From contig WNNJ02003027.1 in the NCBI GenBank assembly GCA_012934845.2, positions 62,001 to 126,000 of the forward strand: a stretch of DNA of 64,000 bases, given 5' to 3'. The position numbers and the translations under genes are program-made. The DNA comes from Pomphorhynchus laevis (taxonomy: Eukaryota > Acanthocephala > Palaeacanthocephala > Echinorhynchida > Pomphorhynchidae). Under the pieces are notes generated by a model that was not told where the DNA came from, did no database searches, and was given only the letters and a program-made list of their open reading frames with translations. Shown piece by piece: positions 56,466 to 64,000 of the stretch. The number at the start of each line of letters is the position of its first letter. Position 1 is the stretch's first letter.

Positions 56466-58179
56466 GTTAAACATACTTAATCCTAGGCCTTGCAAGAAAA
56501 ATTGAATGGTATGTGCTAGCTTTTCTGGCTAAAAAAGAAAATGTTAGCAAATAGCATTAAAATAATGTTGATGCTTACAGATGTGGTAATGTAAGTAAAA
56601 GTTATCGTGTTACCAACTTTATTTAAGTTGTGAACTATTCAAATGCTTAAAGCTAACGAACTATTATTCTAGCTTAGTAAAATATCAAATCATTTCTTTT
56701 AATCTCACCGTCTTATTAAATCAAATGGTATTTTGCAAATACATTATTTACACAGTACCTAAGTTTATTAATTAAGAGATACGACAGAAAGATGAATTAG
56801 TATCTTTTATTAATGCCATAAGTTATTACAATTTTTTTGTCCTTGTGATGCCAAATAGTCATCGAAAAATTAGAATTTAAGAAAAAATTACAGTTTTACT
56901 GTTCCCTAATTTATATAGAATGTAGAATTAATTAATTAGTTAATTATTAATATATAATGTAGTAAAACATATTAATATGGCATGTCTAATAGAAATTAGG
57001 ACAATAGATAAACTGAACATGATAATCCTTCAATATCACTGAGTTCGTACATTTGAAAGTAATAAACGCTAACTGTAATTTTTATTAGCTAATTATGGTA
57101 GACGCTATCACAATCAAACATACAAAATAGTTACGTGATTTCTATTGATAAATTTGCTGTTGATAAATTTCTGTTGAATACATTTTTAAATACATTTTAC
57201 AGTATTGTAGATAAATTATAATATTCCGAAATATTCGATATTTAATTATAAAAAGCCTATAATTAATATAAAACTTGTAAAATTAATATAAAACTTATAT
57301 TTAATTATAAATAAAAAAACTATGAAATTTTGTATTATTTATCTAGCGTATTGTAAATTTAAAGAAATTCGAAAAACGCCTTGCAAAAAAATAATATGAC
57401 ATTTGTACATAAAAATAGATACCAATAAATTCTAGCATCCAAACAAATCCCGGAAAACAGTTATTAACTAAAAATAATTACAATAATCTAAATAACCACT
57501 GAAATTTAGTTTATGTGGCTTAATTGGATTTTAATAAAATATTATTATAAAATAAATAAATTTCTCTCTCTTAGACAAAAACAATATTTGATCGTTTTCG
57601 CCTAGTCAACAATATAAATTGAATACATAAATATAAATTTATTAATTTATTTATATTTCACATAAATAAATTAATATTTATATAAATTTATTTAAATAAA
57701 TTAAATACTTTTAAATACATTTATGACATTAAAATACTTTTTTAATTAAATATATTAGCAACAAAAATAAGGCCACATTTTACATTTTAATGTAAAAAGT
57801 GACTTTACTGCCTTGGCGAAATAAAACGTTATTCATTTTTCACATTTTACTGCCTTGGAGGAAATAAAAAGTTATAATATGTCACAACTTGAACGGAGTC
57901 GTGAAGGAAGTGTACGATTTTCAAACTCTCTCTATTAAAGGCACGTTCTCATTTACAGTGCTTCAACGTTTATTGGCGATGTTTCGCTTATTTAGCTATC
58001 CTTAATCTTCTAAGAAAATCGTGTAATAATAATGGGTTAATTGTGATTCAGTGGTTAATAATAAAATAAGAAAACTTTGCTCTCACTTTGGTATTAACGT
58101 CGATCAACTCAGTCAGGAACATAATTGATCGACTACTATATTTCATCCGAATTTCCAAATTGCCAATTAGGTTAGTGTA
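56466..58179. other. AT-rich spacer
   Basis: Mostly A/T-rich with a local duplication (ATTTTACTGCCTTGG near 57,806 and 57,847). No gene. Confidence 0.4.
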
Positions 58180-58371
58180 ATGATAAAGTCACTTAACCTT
58201 TCAAACAGTTTTGCATATGCTTTTCCGCATAGTCGGGTGCCGTGTGCAACAAATTTACAAGATTTAACAGTGGTACGGAGACAGCGAAAGAGGCATAAAC
58301 ATCTGAAGCGGACTAGCCTTCATGTAGAAACGTGGAATAAAACTCCTCAAACTGTCTATGGCAAGAAATAA
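58180..58371 (+). other. Frame upstream of the RTE fragment
   Basis: The 63-codon basic frame (VVRRQRKRHKHLKRTSLHVE) adjoins the RTE piece and could be unrelated or part of its 5' region. No motif recognised. Confidence 0.2.
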
Positions 58372-58379
58372 TCTATGTT

Positions 58380-59215
58380 GATTGACATTGAAAAAATTTT
58401 TGGTTGCTGGAAAGATCATTTTAGGAGTCTCCTTAATCCGATGGATATGCCTTCTATTGTGGAAGTAGAGCCTTTAGAACCAACGGAAGAGCTCATCTCT
58501 TTGGAAGAGGTCATTGCTGTTGTTAAAAAAACTTCGTAATGGCAAGTCTTCTGGAATAGACGAGATTCGAACTGAAACTTTAAAGGCTCTCAACGTTGTT
58601 ATCATGAAGTGGCTAACACGGATCTTCAATGTTGCATTGAAGTCGGAAAGGTTCCTAGTAAATGGCAAACTGGGGTGGTGGTACCGATCTTTAAGAAAGG
58701 TGACCGAAGAGTGTGTTCCAATCATCGGGGCATCACTCTTCTTAGCAAAACTGTTAAGCTATTTGCTAGGATTCTTGAGTAAAAGATACGGTCTATAGTT
58801 GAAGGACAGTTGCAGATCAGCTCTTTACTATCTCAACTATCTTTGAACAGTCTTCGGAGTTCGCTCAACCAGTCTCCATGTGTTTTGTAGTTTTAAAGGT
58901 GTTCGACCGAGTTCCGCTAGAGAGGTTGTGGAGGTACTAATGGAGTATGGAGTACCACACTATCTTCGGGTAGCTGTGGCATCAAAGTATGAGTTGTGTT
59001 CGTGTTCTAGGTAGGAAGTCTGAATCATTTCCAGTAGGCGTTGGGATTCGTAGGGTTGTCCTTTGTCTACACTTTTGTTCCTTATTTACATGGACAAAAT
59101 TTCGAGACGAGCTGCTCTGACGGATTTCGGTCTTCAGTTCGGTTTCATCAGGATACCATCTGTTTTTTTTTGCAGATGACGTTGTTTTGTTGGTTTCTTG
59201 TCCTGAGGACTAACA
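58380..59215 (+). mobile_element. RTE-type LINE reverse transcriptase fragment
   Basis: Plus-strand blocks in changing frames: LISLEEVIAVVKK and LRNGKSSGIDEIRTETLKAL (58,490-58,600), VIMKWLTRIFNVALKSERF, a GVVVPIFKKGDR-like stretch near 58,675, FDRVPLERL-like near 58,905, SCVRVLGRKSESFPVGVGIR near 58,990-59,060, MDKISRRAALTDFG, and FFADDVVLLVSC near 59,165-59,205 (catalytic FADD retained). The wording follows RTE/Rex3-like RTs. Many frameshifts occur, and the 3' half is missing. Confidence 0.8.
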
Positions 59216-59835
59216 ATGCCTACTAGATCGATTCACAATAAAATGCCAAGCGGCAGGGTTGAAATAAATGCCAAATTACAATAAAATGCCAAATACACCG
59301 TGACATTACAAAATGCCACCGGGATAGTAAATCCCTTCTTGTCTGTAATGAATCGGATATTGGATATGTTGAAGTCGTTTTCTAGAAATGCTACATCATC
59401 TTTTGTGAGGAATACGAATATTATTAATTTTTACTGACGAAATAATCGTTTTTGACGAGATGGTGCTAAATCTGAATATCTGCAAATTGAAAAATTGTGT
59501 ATAGAATTTTGCCAAGGCGGGCGAAGCGATGGAAATTTTAATTTCCCCTTCGTAATACTTAATTGTATTAAATAGAATTCGTTTTTATATTGTCTAGCGA
59601 ATTCTCTTAAAAATATGTTGAAGAGGTTTTGCCTTTCTTGAGGCACCAAGTTTAATAATTATTAAGTTTTTTTGTATCGGGAAGTTACCCATCAAGAGTA
59701 TTACTAGGAACCGATAAATCATTACTTACTTAATAAATAAAGGTTTTCTTAAAAATTATAACATAAGTGAAGAAGTTCAGAAACAAAACACAAAAACAGT
59801 AAGGCAAGATCTATAATCATCATCCTTGTATTTAA
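59216..59835. other. Unassigned segment with AAATGCCA repeats
   Basis: AAAATGCCA occurs four times between 59,239 and 59,310. The minus strand from 59,649 to about 59,260 reads protein-like in two frames (RQNLFNIFLREFARQYKNEF; DDVAFLENDFNISNIRFITD), but no family is recognised. It may be a fragment of an unknown element. Confidence 0.3.
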
Positions 59836-59839
59836 TTGT

Positions 59840-62000
59840 CTTCAAGTTATCTTACGGCCTCAGGTCCGGTGTGATCTGAGCCCTACAGGCAATCCAACAC
59901 GCCGTTTTTCGACTGAACCACCCGAAGTCTTTCACCCCACGAAGAGTCCAATCAAGGTGGACTATGCTGGGTAATCGAGATACGAAGAGCTTGAGAAACC
60001 TTAGCCTTTGCTCTGAGGGAAACTAATCCCGAGAACGCACGTGCTCCAAAGGCGCACTTGGGTTTTCCCTTTCACTGACAGATGCTGGGCCCGTTTCAGA
60101 GCCCATCTAGCTCTCTTCAGGATACGTTTAAGTCTATCCAGGTCAGCTTTCGCCGACCAGTTCACCGTAACGGTGGACCCCATGTATTTTACTCGACTCG
60201 TGAAGGTAGAGAGTGGTTGATTAGTCAAAATGGAGGAGAGGGCAGATAATGCTAATCTCTTAAGTTTTTGATTTGTTGCAGGGGCGCCATCAAAGACAAC
60301 AACCTGCGATTTGGCGGGTTTTAAAAGACCGGGTTAACTGGTCTTTTAATCTTAAAATGAATCAGGTGATGTTCGAGACTACGTCTTTGCACCTGCGTCC
60401 AGAGAACAAGGCCGTGGTATCATCAGCGTATACTACTAGACGTTTTTCGCGTTTAAATATTTTAAAGAGTTTAATAGAAGCAGCAAGAAACAATATAGGA
60501 GAAAGAGGTTATCCTTGGGGCACACCTGTAATAAAATAGAACTAACGCGCATCAGGGTCGTCTTCATAACAGAGTTGCTTGGTATACAGCAATATCTCCA
60601 CCCTGTTAACAATACTCGCAAGCAACCCAAGGGACCTTAGCGAATACATAACAAAGCGAATGGAGATGCGGTCAAATGCAGCAGAAAAATCAAGGAAAAC
60701 TGCCACAGCAAGTTGATAACTATTCTCCTGGCAGAACTGATGCACTTCACCTACAGCTGAATGGGCCGAGCAACCTTTGACGAACCCATGGAAACCTGGT
60801 AGGATTAAATTTGGCCTACTTAAATGATCGCAAATTTTACGGCCAAACGCTTTCTCTTAAATCTACACGAGGGAATTTTGAATCGAAATGGGTCGCAGTT
60901 CTTTAGGACAAGAGACCAGATTTTTCTTTGAAATAAAAAGACGTCTACTAATGTTGATGCCCGCAACCTCGTATGGGGTGGCTAAAAGCATTTTAACAGC
61001 CACTTTTTTTTCTTTGTTCAGCTGTCAAAAGCTGACAGACATGAGAACAGAGTGGAGCAATGGATTTGGAGGTGCCCTAAAGCGGCCCCCAGGAGTAAAG
61101 AGTACTGAGACAGATAGATCTCTATTCCCAAACTCTCCCCCAGGCGGGATTGGTTGAGGTGATTGAGTCGCTCCATAATTATGTAGGGATAGTGACTCCT
61201 CAAAACATTATCAAGACCTATTTTACTAATCCAACCCAAGGCTCTATCCTTTCAACAGACAAACTTCTCCTTCTTGAATATCTTCTAGAAAGAAGACTGG
61301 GCTGGTTTAAGGGAAGCAATGCTTGCCCTATCCTTACCCAATATGAACCTATACCTGGTGCTCCAATATTCATTCGAGAGAGCTTGTCCGGCAGAAGCAG
61401 AGAGGTTGGGAAGACGGAGCATGTATGCTAAGGTCTTGAGTTTTGTCGGAGTGGGACTGTAAATACGACCTTTATAGGTAGTCGAAAGCATCGCTGTAGC
61501 TTGTAAAGAGAGGTAGTAATTAAATTCGGTTAAACTCTCATTACCAATTCGGGGAAAGCGTTGGATAGCTGCCTGAAATAAATCCACTCTGATAAGATCA
61601 AAGTGGAATCTCTGTCGAAGCAGCATATCTTCTTATATTCTCCAACGAAACAAGTCATGAGAGGTGGACAGATGTTGTCGCGACTGCTCCTTACATTGAG
61701 GTTTAAACAATCACCTCTCGTGGAGCAGTAATAATTCGAGACGTAAATTTGTTGACGTGCAATGAAAGGTGGGAGACTGTGGTTAATGAATAAGATAATC
61801 ATTCCTGGCTCGGCGGAATGCTGCATTAATCCAACGACCAGTTCTGTCGTTGAAGTCACCAAGTACCATGTCATAACCGCTATCTATAATCCTATCCAGG
61901 AGATCACGGTTCTTGTAAATCTCGCCTGTACGGATGTAGACATTGGCTAGACTGAGGCGTTTACCGTTTTTTCAGAGTGATATAACTAAACAAGACAGGG
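59840..62000 (-). mobile_element. LINE family C, endonuclease to 3' end (copy iii)
   Basis: Minus-strand order: endonuclease YDMVLGDFNDRTGRWINAAF (about 61,880-61,785, GDFN block intact), linker frame (61,626-61,285), RT with VAVFLDFSAAFDRISIRFV (60,700-60,640), VEILLYTKQLCYEDDPDAR, TGVPQG, VVYADDTTALFSGRRC (about 60,440-60,390, YADD intact). Then the thumb VNWSAKADLDRLKRILKRAR (60,160-60,100) and the shared 3' end to about 59,845. Stops and frameshifts are scattered, for example after GVPQG near 60,510. It is the most complete copy of this family here. Confidence 0.8.
60300..60745 (-). pseudogene. LINE C reverse transcriptase palm
   Basis: Encodes HQFCQENSYQLAVAVFLDFS, then AAFDRISIRFVMYSLRSLGL, YEDDPDAR and, after a frame break, GVPQG-x-PLSPILFLAAS and LVVYADDTTALFSG. 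The two catalytic aspartates of YADD are retained, unlike copy ii (YADY) and copy i (degraded). The RT performs first-strand synthesis during LINE insertion. Broken frames make it non-functional as it stands. Confidence 0.75.
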
Positions 62001-62279
62001 TTGGACAAGAATAGTTGAGTAGAAGGGAAGATCTTAAGGAGCATTTAACTAAGGTTAAAAGACCTTAAGATGAAGAGGAGTGAGGCGAGGTTATATACGG
62101 AGTATAGTTGGAACAAATGTACTTAAGGATGAATCGAGTAATGTCCTGGGGGAGATGGATAGACCGCGTCTCCTGAAGGACTATAGCATTTGCATCTCTA
62201 CCAGATAGAAGTCTAAGGGCAAAAGCACCTCCCGAATTCTACTGAAGGATATTCAGTGAAAGGGCTCAAGAGATCTCTG
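62001..62279. other. LINE C upstream remnant
   Basis: Moderate GC; probably a continuation of LINE C leader sequence on the minus strand, but no motif was certain. Confidence 0.3.
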
Positions 62280-62770
62280 CATTGTGCTAGGTCAGCTGGG
62301 TGGGATTGCCTCATCCCTAGACAAAGCTAGAGGCGGAAATGTTGCCCTCTCCGCCACTAACGCCGTCCAGAGTGGGTACTTGCCCACGGGCAATGTCTTC
62401 ATTTCCCGTGTTGGATGCCTTTCCGGATTCGGACTTGAGCAGTTTGCCAACCTTCAATGGAGGCAAGGTGTAGGCCGAAGCCCCCGTTATGGGCTCAGCA
62501 TCTGTCATTGAAAGGGAAAACCCAGGTGCGCCTTTGGGCACTTGGGCTATCTCGGGATTTGTCTTCTTTTCGAGAGGGCGTCCCCCAGAGCAAATGCTAA
62601 AGTTTATTAAGCTTCTCGTCTCTCGTTTACCCAGCATAGTCCGCGCCGATTGGACTCTTCGGTGTGTGAAAGACCCCGGGTGGTTCAGTCGGAAGGCGGC
62701 GTGTTGGATCGGTTGGGAGATCAGATCTTCCTGGACCGTAGGCCATAGAAGAGAAAGTTGAAGACTCGAA
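62280..62770 (+). mobile_element. LINE family C, 3' end in plus orientation (copy iv)
   Basis: GGGCACTTGGGCTATCTCGG, CCCAGCATAGTCCGCGCCGA and CGGCGTGTTGGATCGGTTGG match the 3' ends of copies i-iii. The left part (62,284-62,480) is GC-rich and open on both strands and is not clearly LINE. Copies iii and iv thus lie back to back on opposite strands. Confidence 0.65.
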
Positions 62771-62935
62771 TAGTTAAAGACCGAAGTTGTAAAAAGCAAC
62801 TTTAAGGGAGAGATAAATCTATTATTGATCTGAAAGCAAAGATTTGTGGCTTTATTGCTATTATTGGTTTGAGCCGAGATTTAATTTTAAAGAAAAACTT
62901 TGAAAAGTTGTTTTGGCTCAATAAATAGAAGTAAG
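62771..62935. other. Spacer
   Basis: No feature recognised. Confidence 0.3.
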
Positions 62936-63373
62936 TGATAATGGTATATTTATTATATCAAATCATCTGGAACAGTTATCTACTGAATTGAGAGAAAGAT
63001 TTTCTGGCTTAAAAGAATTTATTTTCCCAACATGGCTAACTCACTCAATGTTAGCAGATCTTTCACTTATTTCCAATGATCAGTATCAAGAAGAACTTGC
63101 AGAAATGCAAAAAGATGAGTCTGTTACAGCATTATTTTATATAAGAGGAGTGATGGCATGGCTTTGCGATGAAACAGAGCCAAAATGTAGAGGGTTGATT
63201 ACGTAGGCTAAGAAATATTATTATTTCCTACCTTCATTTATCTGAATGTGAATTTAGTGCCATAAATGATTTATTGGTAAAGAAAATAAATAGGTTGAAT
63301 ATTAGACAACGAAAAGACTTAAGACTGAAGTTGATTAAATTGGAACCATACATAAAATATATCATCAGTTAGA
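62936..63373 (+). pseudogene. hAT (ZBED5-like) transposase C-terminal region
   Basis: The first frame reads LSTELRERFSGLKEFIFPTW, then LADLSLISNDQYQEELAEMQ and KDESVTALFYIRGVMAW. After a frame break near 63,200 it continues SYLHLSECEFSAINDLLVKK, INRLNIRQRKDLRLKLIKLE and PYIKYIIS-stop (63,217-63,373). The second part is the hAT dimerisation domain (SYL.E.gFSa...l..KkrNRL....dLRL.L....P.I). The wording is closest to ZBED5/SCAND3-type domesticated or Buster-like hATs. The upstream catalytic part and terminal inverted repeats were not found. It is a cut-and-paste transposase remnant. Confidence 0.75.
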
Positions 63374-64000
63374 ACTTAGATTAAGTATTAAATTAAATAA
63401 TTATGATATAATATTAAAAAAAAACAGTTTAAAAATATATAATTAATAAAATTACGAATTCTATTTAATTTTTAATTTACAGGGGCAAAAAAAATTTAGA
63501 CTTCAGGTAGTGCATGGGATAAAAACGCTTAGGAAACTAGTTATAAATACAAACGCTCATGATAAAATCATGAAATTCTACATGAAAATTTTTATTCTCT
63601 TCGTCACAATCGAAGTATCAGTGGACATCCTCAAAGTCTATGTGTAGTTTAGAGGACTATAGTTAAGATCGCTGTTTAAGACACATTTAGTGATTATGTT
63701 AGACGATAAAATGTCGTCGAAACTCAGTAGAAACTCTGTATTCTTGTAAACAACAATAATCTGTTGTTTACATGATAATGATGGAATTAATAAAATTTCT
63801 TGTTGAGAATGCGATAAAATATGTGTGGGATAAACAGACCTATCATTAGAGGTAGTGCATTTGTGTTAACAACACAAATACATACTAAAAAAGAGTCACA
63901 GTAGCGCTATTGTAGACCATAGTTTAAATTTAGATCACAATATTGACTATAATAATACTGTTGTTTTAGAAAAGAAACCAATTGTTTAAATATAAAAATT
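63374..64000. other. AT-rich spacer
   Basis: No gene recognised. A short self-complementary phrase (TAAACAACA...TGTTGTTTA) lies at 63,748-63,772. Confidence 0.4.

Overview
The window is AT-rich animal (metazoan) DNA with almost no intact host gene in view. It is a patchwork of decayed retroelements, tandem repeats and short interspersed repeats set in AT-rich spacer. The transposon content (several LINE clades, Penelope-like elements, a hAT transposase end, tRNA-headed SINEs) and one spliced DYRK1-type kinase exon exclude a prokaryote. The style of the LINE reverse transcriptases and the SINE with hammerhead-like motifs would fit a flatworm or another AT-rich invertebrate. That placement rests on remembered family resemblance and is uncertain. 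Layout, left to right. 0.6-1.9 kb: Penelope-like (PLE) reverse transcriptase, minus strand. 2.2-5.7 kb: near full-length but heavily broken jockey/CR1-type LINE, minus. 6.2-7.5 kb: 3' half of an L2/CR1-like LINE, minus, abutting head-to-head a plus-strand LINE RT at 7.5-8.9 kb. 9.1-9.95 kb: a satellite-like unit and a long inverted repeat that looks like two PLE tails. 10.2-11.2 kb: an open 334-codon reading frame for the C-terminal, nuclease-like part of an RT polyprotein. 12.3-14.2 kb: two PLE GIY-YIG fragments flanking another nuclease-like fragment. 14.4-16.7 and 18.9-20.3 kb: further LINE pieces. 22.2 kb: one exon of a DYRK1/minibrain-type kinase, followed at once by an 80-bp tandem duplication and a tRNA-derived SINE. 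24.8-27.3 kb: an L2-like LINE that has lost its RT palm. 27.54-34.15 kb: a satellite array of about 17 units of about 379 bp, ending in an inverted partial unit. 35.2-37.6 kb: the longest open frame, an L2-like LINE with an active-site change. 43-47.7 kb: a cluster of SINE copies, foldbacks and a 296-bp tandem repeat. 49.6-50.3 kb: a second, inverted PLE copy. 53-63.4 kb: weak exon candidates, two RTE-type LINE fragments, another LINE in inverted pieces, and a hAT transposase C-terminus. The genes do not form a pathway. The unifying theme is layered insertion and decay: L2-like copies share a 3' hairpin maintained by compensatory changes, SINE copies share stems maintained the same way, and several repeats carry hammerhead-ribozyme-like cores. 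No CRISPR array, rRNA or bona fide tRNA gene was seen, and no complete host gene. I found no clear previously undescribed protein system. The most original signals are RNA-structural (SINE and LINE 3' ends) and the stand-alone nuclease-like frame at 10.2 kb. Family assignments come from motif reading without database searches, and element ends are approximate unless a repeat defines them.
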